Shown here: in pieces, positions 16,975 to 23,701 of the stretch
How positions within the stretch are numbered: the stretch's first letter is position 1
Layout: each line of letters starts with the position of its first letter
Assembly: GCA_964403185.1 (NCBI GenBank)
Contig: CAYOFK010000018.1
Coordinates: 1 to 25,353, forward strand
Source: CAYOFK01 sp964403185
Lineage (GTDB): Bacteria; Bacteroidota; Bacteroidia; Bacteroidales; VadinHA17
Length of the DNA: 25,353 nt
Direction of reading: 5' to 3'
Made by a program: the position numbers and the translations under genes
The notes under the pieces: generated by a model
The model's database searches: none
What the model was told of the DNA's origin: nothing
The model's input: the letters and a program-made list of their open reading frames with translations, nothing else

Positions 16975-18019
16975 ATTCCGGTTTTAAAATTTTACGTCTG
17001 AATTTTGCATACGACCCGTACTCCAGGTGGAAGAGATGCTCGTCCAGTTGTTTTCTTACCCCGGGTTTTTTATTCCTGACTTCAGGCAGGCGCCCCGTGG
17101 TTGTGAACACAAAGGCATCGCTGCCTGCCCCCGAGCCATAAGAAACCATCAATATGGTCTGGCCTGGTTTGGCTACATCAAGGGTTGCCGCCAATCCCAG
17201 GGGTGAAGAACCTGAGTAGGTGTTTCCCAGAGAAGGTGTCAACAGGCCGTGACGGTACTGAGGCTCTTTAAAACCCAGCTTTTTAGCCACCTGTACGGGA
17301 AACTTCCCGTTTGGCTGGTGAAAGATCAGATAATCGTAATCCGCAGGAGTGCTTCCGGTCTTTTCCAGAATGGCGCTGACGGCTCCTTCAACATGTCTTT
17401 TATAGGCAGGTTCGCCCGTAAAACGACCGCCATGTTCAGGATAATGCGCGTGTTCACGCCTCCAGAAATCAGGCGTGTCTGTCATGTAACAATCTGTGGC
17501 CTGTAGTTCAGCAACCAGGTTTTCAGAACCCATAATAAATGCAGCAGCTCCTGCGGCAGCCGAATATTCAAGGGCATCCCCGGGAGCTCCCTGCGATGTG
17601 TCAGAGCCAATGGCCAGGGCGCATTTGACGGCTCCGGCCCGGATCAATTCCATGGCAATAAACATGCCTTCAGTGCCGGCTTTACAAGCAAACTCCAGGT
17701 CTGCTGTATGCACCCCCGGGCAAATTCCCAGAGCCTCAGAAACAATGGTCCCCGTTGGTTTTACTGCATAGGGATGGGATTCGCTGCCTACATATACAGC
17801 CCCGATCTGATTCGGATCAATGCCGGACATCAGGATGGCGTCCCTGGCGGCATTCACGGCCAGTGTTGCACAATCCTCATCGGGTGCGGGCACCGATTTC
17901 TCATTCAGATTCAATCCCTTTCGTATCGCTGCGGCATCGGCCCCCCATACTTTGGCAATTTCCTCAACTTTTATCCTGTACCGGGGGATCTGAGTGCCAT
18001 ATCCAATTATTCCTACCAT
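16973..18019 (-). CDS. Archaeal-type hydroxymethylglutaryl-CoA synthase
   Basis: This protein of about 348 aa resembles the archaeal HMG-CoA synthase family rather than the longer eukaryote/Firmicute MvaS. It condenses acetyl-CoA and acetoacetyl-CoA to HMG-CoA. The start MVGIIGYGTQIPRYRIKVEEIA is typical. Catalytic residues are visible: Glu80 in VGSESHPYAVKP, Cys112 in LEFACKAGTEG, and His234 in FHQPNGKFPVQVAKKLG; SLGNTYSGSSPLGL and SYGSGAGSDAF follow. The C-terminal AKFRRKI tail also resembles archaeal proteins. A GGAGG at 18025-18029 selects the ATG at 18019 over an ATG four codons upstream. No other mevalonate gene is in the window. It lies between leucine-degradation genes and its thiolase partner, pointing to acyl-CoA catabolism or isovaleryl-CoA synthesis. 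Confidence 0.92.
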   Translation of the reverse strand: MVGIIGYGTQIPRYRIKVEEIAKVWGADAAAIRKGLNLNEKSVPAPDEDCATLAVNAARDAILMSGIDPNQIGAVYVGSESHPYAVKPTGTIVSEALGICPGVHTADLEFACKAGTEGMFIAMELIRAGAVKCALAIGSDTSQGAPGDALEYSAAAGAAAFIMGSENLVAELQATDCYMTDTPDFWRREHAHYPEHGGRFTGEPAYKRHVEGAVSAILEKTGSTPADYDYLIFHQPNGKFPVQVAKKLGFKEPQYRHGLLTPSLGNTYSGSSPLGLAATLDVAKPGQTILMVSYGSGAGSDAFVFTTTGRLPEVRNKKPGVRKQLDEHLFHLEYGSYAKFRRKILKPE

Positions 18020-18024
18020 ATATA

Positions 18025-18029
18025 CCTCC
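18025..18029 (-). promoter_or_regulatory. Shine-Dalgarno site of HMG-CoA synthase; fixes the start
   Basis: GGAGG on the minus strand with a five-base spacer to the ATG at 18019. The alternative ATG at 18031 lies upstream of this site (the two codons gag-gta that follow it form part of it), so the downstream start is preferred. Confidence 0.75.
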
Positions 18030-18067
18030 AATTATTAATTAAATATCAAATTCATACTTAATTCCTA

Positions 18068-18119
18068 TTCGTCGGACCGGCTTGCCTGACCGCGGCCCAC
18101 CGCTTAGTGGCCGGACGAA
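18068..18119. repeat. Imperfect inverted repeat 5' of HMG-CoA synthase
   Basis: Outer arms ttcgtc (18068-18073) and gacgaa (18114-18119) enclose an inner GC-rich ccac/gtgg hairpin (18097-18100 with 18107-18110, extended by flanking GGC/GCC). It is markedly more GC-rich than the surrounding spacer and would lie in the leader of the HMG-CoA synthase message. No riboswitch class is recognised. Confidence 0.45.
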
Positions 18120-18327
18120 AAGCCAAACACTCAACCACTCACCACTCATCTCTCACCTCTGAACCCTGCGCCCTGTGCTGTTTCCCCTGTACCCTCTCCA
18201 CTCACTTTTATCTTTTTACTTTTATCTTATAATTTCGCCCCCTCGCCCTCTCGTTCCGTCGCCCCCTCTCATCTCTCACCTCTTTCCCCTCTCCTCTGCG
18301 CAGCAACCCTTCAACTCCCTTCCACCA
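18120..18327. repeat. Pyrimidine-rich low-complexity tract downstream of carboxylase alpha
   Basis: Nearly the whole spacer up to the carboxylase stop is C/T-rich on the plus strand (words such as ctcaccactcatctctcacctct and gccccctc), that is, purine-rich on the coding strand. Bases 18283-18316 form one copy of a 34-base dispersed repeat whose other copy is at 23940-23973, differing at two positions. No gene is seen. Confidence 0.65.
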
Positions 18328-20361
18328 TTACTCCAATTCCACAAGCCCGGCTCCGCCATCAACCATCTGCCCCTCCGCCACATTCAGTTTCTTTATTTTT
18401 CCTGCCCTCGGGGCCAGTATCTTGTTTTCCATCTTCATGGCCTCTATGATCAATAACTCCTCTCCCCTTTTGATTTCCGATCCCTCCTTAACACAGACCT
18501 TAATAACCTTTCCCGGCATTGGTGCCGTTACGGAATTGCTGTTTTCCATCCACCGGGAGTCCCCTGTTCCGTACGATTCAATATCTTCAAGAACATCGGC
18601 CCGGCGCGCTTTCCAGGTATGTCCCCCAATCGAGATATAAGTCAGTTGTTCGTCTGTATGAGAAACAATTGCCGTATATGGCATGTTATTCAGTTTAATC
18701 CGGACGGCCCCATCTTTTACCGACAGGCATTCAGCCAGCAGCGTCTCGTTCCTGTAAACAAACTCATACCCGGAGTTGTTTACTTTTTGAATCAAAATAC
18801 ATTCGGTTTTTCCGTCCAGTCTCACAGGGATGTTCATCACACTTCTCCAGTATCCCATCTTCTTCCAGATAAAAGGCCGTTTGTGATCCACGGCATGATT
18901 TTCTGTTCCGGTTCTGTTCAGATCATTTATAATAAAAGCAGCAAGGGGTAATCCGGGGCCCATTCGTGATTTTGCTGAACGCGTATGCTCAACCAGTGCG
19001 GCCTCATGTTGCTCACAAAAACCGGTTGATATACGGTTGGATTGAAAGTCTTTATTGTTGCATACGGATCTCAGGAATCCGGTATTGGTTTTAATACCAT
19101 GTATGGTGTATTGTCCCAGGGCCTTTTCCAGCCTTCGGATGGCCTGAATACGGTCCTTGCCATACACTATCAGTTTGCTGATCATGGGATCGTACAGGCT
19201 TCTGACCTCTGCTGCCCGGTTGACTGAACTGTCAATTCTGATCCCCGCCCCTTCCGGTTCCCGGTAGAAGTTCATTTTTCCGGGGGAAGGCATAAAGCCG
19301 TTGGATGGGTCCTCGGCATAGATACGGGCCTCAATGGCATGGCCCTTTTGCCTTATCTGGTTCTGCTGCACCGTGAGCTTATGTCCGCTGCTGATACGGA
19401 TCTGTTCTTTGATCAGATCAATGCCTGTAGTCATTTCCGTTACCGGATGTTCCACCTGTATCCGGGTGTTCATTTCCAGGAAAAAAAAGTTCAGGTTCTC
19501 ATCCACCAGAAATTCAATGGTTCCGGCATTGGTATATCCTGTTTCCCGGGCAATCCTCACTGCAGCATCGCCCATTTCTTTTCTTACGGCCTGAGTGAGG
19601 GTCACCGAAGGAGCTTCTTCAATGATCTTCTGGTACCGGCGTTGAATGGAACATTCACGTTCACAGACATGAACCACATTCCCATGGTGATCGCCCAGGA
19701 TCTGGAATTCAATATGCCGTGGATTTTCCATGTACTTTTCAATATATACCGTTCCGTCCCCGAAATATGATCTGGCTTCCCTGGATGTGGCCTCAAGGCC
19801 ATCATTAAGTTCGGCTTCATTGCTTACTATTCGCATGCCTTTTCCGCCCCCTCCGGCAGCAGCCTTAAGAAGTAATGGAAATCCAATTTTCTTACCTTTT
19901 CTTATAAGAATTTCGGTTTTGGTATGTACAGCGCCTTCAACCAGGGGAATATTAATACTTTTAATAAATGCCCGGGCTTTAATCTTATTCCCCATCAGGG
20001 TCATTACTTCAGCCGAAGGGCCAATAAATACAAGTCCGCTCTTTTTACATGCCAGTACCAGTTCCGGGTTTTCAGCCAGGAATCCATAACCCGGATGAAT
20101 GGCCTCCGAGTGGGATTCCAGAGCCGCATTGATGATCTTCCCGATATTCAGGTAGGTGTCCTCCAGGGCCTCCTCCCCGATCCGGATGGCCTCATCAGCC
20201 TCATACCTGTGTAGTCCGTCCTGATCAGCAGCAGCATATATGGCTGCTGTTTTGATGCCCATTTCGCGTGCAGCACGGATGATCCGCACTGCGATCTCTC
20301 CCCGGTTGGCAACAAGTATTTTATTAAATGTTTTCAAAACTTCTCTGATTTTCCGGACCAC
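18328..20361 (-). CDS. Acyl-CoA carboxylase alpha subunit (biotin carboxylase + BCCP), probably methylcrotonyl-CoA
   Basis: This protein of about 677 aa fuses biotin carboxylase and the biotin carrier. It carboxylates biotin with ATP and bicarbonate and passes the CO2 to the beta subunit. The N-terminal domain starts FNKILVANRGEIAVRI, has the ATP-grasp loop KAAAGGGGKGM (166-176) and NTRIQVEHPVTE. A linker domain lies at about 460-590. The C-terminal biotinyl domain has EAMKMEN with biotinylated Lys643. The start is uncertain: the longest frame uses a GTG at 20361, but a TTG at 20337 gives MKTFNKILVANRGE, closer to the family. The acyl specificity follows from the partner beta subunit, which looks like methylcrotonyl-CoA carboxylase. 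Confidence 0.92.
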   Translation of the reverse strand: MVRKIREVLKTFNKILVANRGEIAVRIIRAAREMGIKTAAIYAAADQDGLHRYEADEAIRIGEEALEDTYLNIGKIINAALESHSEAIHPGYGFLAENPELVLACKKSGLVFIGPSAEVMTLMGNKIKARAFIKSINIPLVEGAVHTKTEILIRKGKKIGFPLLLKAAAGGGGKGMRIVSNEAELNDGLEATSREARSYFGDGTVYIEKYMENPRHIEFQILGDHHGNVVHVCERECSIQRRYQKIIEEAPSVTLTQAVRKEMGDAAVRIARETGYTNAGTIEFLVDENLNFFFLEMNTRIQVEHPVTEMTTGIDLIKEQIRISSGHKLTVQQNQIRQKGHAIEARIYAEDPSNGFMPSPGKMNFYREPEGAGIRIDSSVNRAAEVRSLYDPMISKLIVYGKDRIQAIRRLEKALGQYTIHGIKTNTGFLRSVCNNKDFQSNRISTGFCEQHEAALVEHTRSAKSRMGPGLPLAAFIINDLNRTGTENHAVDHKRPFIWKKMGYWRSVMNIPVRLDGKTECILIQKVNNSGYEFVYRNETLLAECLSVKDGAVRIKLNNMPYTAIVSHTDEQLTYISIGGHTWKARRADVLEDIESYGTGDSRWMENSNSVTAPMPGKVIKVCVKEGSEIKRGEELLIIEAMKMENKILAPRAGKIKKLNVAEGQMVDGGAGLVELE

Positions 20362-20395
20362 ATACCCGGAATTTCAACAAATCTTTGAGTTCGGG

Positions 20396-20430
20396 ACTCC
20401 CTACTCCCTACTCCCTACTCCCCACTCACC
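20396..20430. repeat. Five-unit 7-bp tandem repeat (ACTCCCT)
   Basis: Five head-to-tail 7-base units, three identical actccct then actcccc and actcacc, fill the 72-base spacer just after the crotonase stop codon. On the coding strand the unit is agggagt. It belongs to the same class of 3' purine-rich tracts seen elsewhere in the cluster. Confidence 0.85.
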
Positions 20431-20432
20431 AC

Positions 20433-21233
20433 CTACAAAGGCAGCTTTTTCACCCATGAGGGTTTGCGTTTTTCCAGAAAGGCGCGCATGCCTTCCTGTC
20501 CTTCTTCACTGATCCTGATAGTGGCGATCATTTCCGCCGTATATTCCAGGGCCTGATCCATGCTCAGTGTGTTGACTACATCGCCTATCAGTTTTTTACA
20601 TTGCCTGACAGCCTGCGGACCACTCGATCTTATCAACTCGGAGGTTTCTGAAAGATATATGTCCAGGTCTTTTTGAGCCAGTGATTTATTGACCAGGCCC
20701 ATTTCCTCAGCCTCGTTTCCCCTGATCCTGCGGCCCGTTATCATGAGTTCCCGTGCACGGAATTCCCCTACTCTTTTCAAAACATAAGGCGATATACAGG
20801 CAGGGATGATCCCGATCTTCACTTCACTCATTGAAAAAACAGTTTCACTCTCACAAACAGCAAGATCACAGGCCGCCAGGAACCCGTTGGCCCCGCCGAT
20901 AGCTGCTCCGTGAACGACTGAAATGGTTGGCGCCTGACAGGTATAAATAGCATGGAAACACCTCGACAACCTGTAACTTTCATCAAAGTTTTCCTTGTAG
21001 TTGAAGTTGGTGACATCCCGCATCCAGTTCAGGTCGGCGCCGGCACAAAATACGGATCCTTTTCCTTTAAGAAACACCAGGCGGAGGTCGTCACGTTTGT
21101 TGACAGACTCAAATACCTCCAGCAATTCTGAGATCATTGCCTCATTGAATGCATTCCTGATCTCCGGGCGGTTCAGCCACACCGTCATCACGCCGTCCTG
21201 TTCTTCCACCCGGAGGGTTTCAAATTTTTTCAT
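20433..21233 (-). CDS. Enoyl-CoA hydratase family, probably 3-methylglutaconyl-CoA hydratase
   Basis: This 266-aa crotonase-fold enzyme probably adds water to 3-methylglutaconyl-CoA to give HMG-CoA. The oxyanion-hole motif FCAGADLNWMR (62-72) has the ADLNWM form that I associate with LiuC/AUH-type methylglutaconyl-CoA hydratases rather than general enoyl-CoA hydratases. The second motif is HGAAIGGANGFLAACDLAV (109-127), and a catalytic Glu is at 137 in FSMSEVKIGIIPA. The first canonical Glu in the GGxxGL loop is replaced. It lies 30 bases after the carboxyltransferase gene and 72 bases before the biotin carboxylase gene, as in many leucine-degradation operons. The ATG has no Shine-Dalgarno sequence. 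Confidence 0.87.
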   Translation of the reverse strand: MKKFETLRVEEQDGVMTVWLNRPEIRNAFNEAMISELLEVFESVNKRDDLRLVFLKGKGSVFCAGADLNWMRDVTNFNYKENFDESYRLSRCFHAIYTCQAPTISVVHGAAIGGANGFLAACDLAVCESETVFSMSEVKIGIIPACISPYVLKRVGEFRARELMITGRRIRGNEAEEMGLVNKSLAQKDLDIYLSETSELIRSSGPQAVRQCKKLIGDVVNTLSMDQALEYTAEMIATIRISEEGQEGMRAFLEKRKPSWVKKLPL

Positions 21234-21263
21234 AGATACATTCTTATCAATTCCATTTATTCC

Positions 21264-22871
21264 TCACATGCGGAACACCCCGAATTTCGGTTCGGGAAAT
21301 TTGCGGTTCAACGACATGGAAATTCCCATGGCCAGGATTTTCCTGGTGTCGGCGGGATCAATGATCCCATCGTCCCACAGTCTTGAAGTGCTGTAGTAGG
21401 CCGAACTTTCATACGCATATTTACGGAGGATATCCTTACGCAAAGCATTCAATTCTTTTTCGGGCGGCGTTTTACCGGCGGTTTCATACTGGTCTTTTTT
21501 AACAGTCACCAGGACGTCCGCTGCCTGGTCTCCGCCCATGACAGAAATTCTGGCATTGGGCCACATAAACAGCAGATTCGGGTCAAAGGCCCTTCCCGCC
21601 ATGGCATAATTTCCGGCTCCGAACGATCCGCCAAAAATGACGGAGAATTTTGGCACATTGGTATTGGCAACAGCATGTACCAGTTTGGCACCATCCCTGG
21701 CAATGCCCTGCCTTTCATATTGTCTGCCAACGATAAATCCGGTAACGTTCTGAAGGAATACGATTGGTATTTTCCGCTCGCTGCAGAGTTCAATAAAATG
21801 GGCTCCCTTCAGGGAGGTTTCAGAGAACAACACACCGTTATTGGCAAGGATGCCTACCGGGAATCCCATGATACGGGCAAATCCTGTCACCATGGTTGGT
21901 GCATAGCGGGCCTTGAATTCATGAAACCGGCTGCCATCCGTAAGCCGCATGATGATCTCCCGGGAATCAAGAGGCTGTTTCAGGTCCAGGGGAGCAATGC
22001 CGTACAACTCTTCGGGATCATAATCCGGATCTTCGGATTCGGCCACATCAAGGATCTGGCGCTCGGGGAATGGCAGTGTCTCAAAAATATTCCGGCAGAT
22101 CTGAATGGAGTGTGCATCATTTTCAGCAAAGTGATCGGAAACACCGGAAACAGAAGTGTGAATATCGGCGCCTCCCAGTTCCTCGGCAGAAACCACTTCA
22201 CCGGTAGCGGCTTTTACCAGGGGCGGACCTCCTATAAAGATGGTCCCCTGTTTCCTGACAATGATGGTTTCGTCGCTCATGGCTGGCACATAGGCTCCTC
22301 CGGCAGTACAGGATCCCATTACGATAGATATCTGAGGAATGCCGTTGGCCGACAGCCTGGCCTGATTGTAGAATATCCTGCCAAAGTCCAGCCTGTCGGG
22401 GAAAACCCTGGCTTGTTCAGGCAGAAAAACGCCGCCGGAATCAACCAAATACACACAGGGCAGATGGTTTTGCAAAGCAATTTCCTGAGCTCTGATATGC
22501 TTTTTAATGGTCTCGGCAATGTAGGTTCCGCCCTTCACCGTGGCGTCATTGGCCACAATGATGGATTCGCGGCCTTGTATCAGTCCGATACCGGTTACGA
22601 TCCCTGCCGAGGGAAAGTGGTCATCGTATTGTCCGAATGCGGCAAGGGATGATAATTCAAGAAAAGGGGTTTGGGGATCAACCAGCAGGTTGATGCGGTC
22701 CCGGGCCACCAGTTTGCCCCGGTCCCGGTGTTTTTTAATGGCTTCTTCACTCCCACCTCTCTGAGCCCGGATGAGATGTTGCCTGAATTCCTTCAATAAC
22801 TTTTTATAGGCTGATTTCTTCTTTTTAAACTCAGATGAGGCGGTGGAAATATTTGATTTTAATTTTTGCAA
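21264..22871 (-). CDS. 3-methylcrotonyl-CoA carboxylase beta subunit (carboxyltransferase)
   Basis: This 535-aa carboxyltransferase transfers CO2 from biotin to the gamma carbon of 3-methylcrotonyl-CoA in leucine/isovalerate breakdown. The segments that separate methylcrotonyl-type from propionyl/acetyl-type subunits are present: NNGVLFSETSLKGAHFIEL (344-362), FLQNVTGFIVGRQYE, FGGSFGAGNYAMAGRAF (413-429) and MWPNARISVMGGDQAADVL. Length is normal for the family. The best start is a TTG at 22871 giving MQKLKSNIST, since no ATG is available. First gene of the cluster; I found no convincing -33/-7 promoter in the AT-rich 80 bases upstream. Confidence 0.93.
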   Translation of the reverse strand: MQKLKSNISTASSEFKKKKSAYKKLLKEFRQHLIRAQRGGSEEAIKKHRDRGKLVARDRINLLVDPQTPFLELSSLAAFGQYDDHFPSAGIVTGIGLIQGRESIIVANDATVKGGTYIAETIKKHIRAQEIALQNHLPCVYLVDSGGVFLPEQARVFPDRLDFGRIFYNQARLSANGIPQISIVMGSCTAGGAYVPAMSDETIIVRKQGTIFIGGPPLVKAATGEVVSAEELGGADIHTSVSGVSDHFAENDAHSIQICRNIFETLPFPERQILDVAESEDPDYDPEELYGIAPLDLKQPLDSREIIMRLTDGSRFHEFKARYAPTMVTGFARIMGFPVGILANNGVLFSETSLKGAHFIELCSERKIPIVFLQNVTGFIVGRQYERQGIARDGAKLVHAVANTNVPKFSVIFGGSFGAGNYAMAGRAFDPNLLFMWPNARISVMGGDQAADVLVTVKKDQYETAGKTPPEKELNALRKDILRKYAYESSAYYSTSRLWDDGIIDPADTRKILAMGISMSLNRKFPEPKFGVFRM

Positions 22872-23225
22872 TGGTGGATTTATATTGAAATGTTAAATTA
22901 CAAAAAAAATGAGAACGATAGAATAAGATATGTATTATTAGTTCTATAACCGGAGCGAAACCTTTCCTTCTGAGCGCAGATCCTGACCCGTAGCATCAGG
23001 ATGCTAAAGGAAGGGACAAGTGGCTGATAAAGTGCCGAAGTACTCCAGAGGGAAGAAGACCTTCCGGTGTCTGCAAGTCCTGAAAGTGTTGGTGCTCAAG
23101 TATCGAAGCGCCTGAGGTTCCAGACCGGAGCGAACGCTTGGCCGAACATATGGCATTATATTTAGTATTGAAGATGATGTCTGTTTTTTGGATTACATAT
23201 TCTGATAAAGACGGGGTGGTACTGT
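22872..23225. other. Unassigned intergenic region with direct repeat and hairpin
   Basis: No gene is recognised. An 11-base direct repeat, accggagcgaa, lies at 22949-22959 and 23124-23134. Between them a hairpin can form with inner arms atcctga/tcaggat (22980-22986, 22996-23002) and outer arms ttcctt/aaggaa (22964-22969, 23006-23011). Weakly coding-like frames exist on both strands (for example 22996-23238 minus) but without known motifs. It may be a degraded insertion or a structured RNA. A 12-base word aagacggggtgg (23208-23219) recurs at 23371-23382, flanking the mobile element. Confidence 0.4.
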
Positions 23226-23357
23226 GGGGCTGTCTCAAAAGTCAGATTCCATATCATTCCTGCGAAAGCAGGAATCCATAAGAGCCTGATTTTCACATCA
23301 CAAAGATTCCATATCAAGTACGGAATGATGCCATTAGGTTGCTTTTGAGACAGCCCC
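23226..23357. mobile_element. 132-bp MITE-like element with perfect 16-bp inverted ends
   Basis: Left end ggggctgtctcaaaag (23226-23241) is the exact reverse complement of the right end cttttgagacagcccc (23342-23357). The interior contains no ORF, a palindrome attcctgc-gaaa-gcaggaat (23256-23275), and a direct repeat agattccatatca (23243-23255 and 23304-23316). The right part recurs at 1-54. Size, perfect inverted ends and lack of a transposase fit a non-autonomous miniature element mobilised in trans. The immediate flanks show no clear short target duplication. Confidence 0.8.
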
Positions 23358-23497
23358 TGGCTTCTGAAAGAAGACGGGGTGGGTTACCAAAGAGAAAGAT
23401 ACACAAACCCAAATCTAAAATCAGTATCTAATAAACAAGATCCCACCATCAGGAATGCTTTCCATCCGGTGGGACCATACCTGTATCAGGAAGAAAC
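23358..23497. other. Short intergenic stretch after the MITE-like element
   Basis: No gene is seen. It holds the second aagacggggtgg word (23371-23382), followed by AT-rich DNA. A possible inverted pair ccatccggtggg near 23462-23474 is too weak to call. Confidence 0.35.
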
Positions 23498-23701
23498 CTA
23501 TAGGTTATCCATCAGGTAGCGGATCTTCAACAGGGAAACCTGTTCATAGGTTTGCTCAATTTCCAGGTCAATCTTTTTTTTCGTGTTTTTTGGATCCGCT
23601 TTCGTGGCGGTCCCACCAGGTTTCTGTGAAGACCCTTTTTGAGATTCAAGATCTCTCAGTTTTTGTTCGACACTCTTTAATTCCTGTTTCAGGAGTCTCA
23701 T
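23498..23701 (-). CDS. Small charged coiled-coil protein of unknown function
   Basis: A 67-aa frame starts at an ATG and is rich in Lys, Glu and Gln. A heptad-like N-terminal segment (RLLKQELKSVEQKLRDLESQ) and a second helix (EIEQTYEQVSLLKIRYLM) are joined by a Lys/Pro/Gly-rich linker. It looks like a two-helix coiled-coil hairpin. No family is recognised. An overlapping plus-strand frame has a poorer, Ser/Phe/Arg-rich composition, so I prefer this strand. There is no Shine-Dalgarno site. It could also be non-coding. Confidence 0.45.
   Translation of the reverse strand: MRLLKQELKSVEQKLRDLESQKGSSQKPGGTATKADPKNTKKKIDLEIEQTYEQVSLLKIRYLMDNL

Noticed and set aside
16973..18019. Mevalonate pathway operon
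   Set aside because: HMG-CoA synthase is present but no HMG-CoA reductase, mevalonate kinase or related genes are in the window; leucine-pathway genes surround it instead.
20433..21233. Generic enoyl-CoA hydratase of beta-oxidation
   Set aside because: The ADLNWM oxyanion-loop form and the position between methylcrotonyl-CoA carboxylase genes favour methylglutaconyl-CoA hydratase, though this is not proven.
21675..22652. Long 325-codon open frame on the plus strand
   Set aside because: It lies entirely antisense to the well-supported carboxyltransferase gene and has no family motifs; it is a codon-bias shadow.
22996..23238. 80-codon minus-strand frame next to the MITE-like element
   Set aside because: It begins inside the inverted end of the mobile element, has no motif, and crosses a structured non-coding-looking segment.
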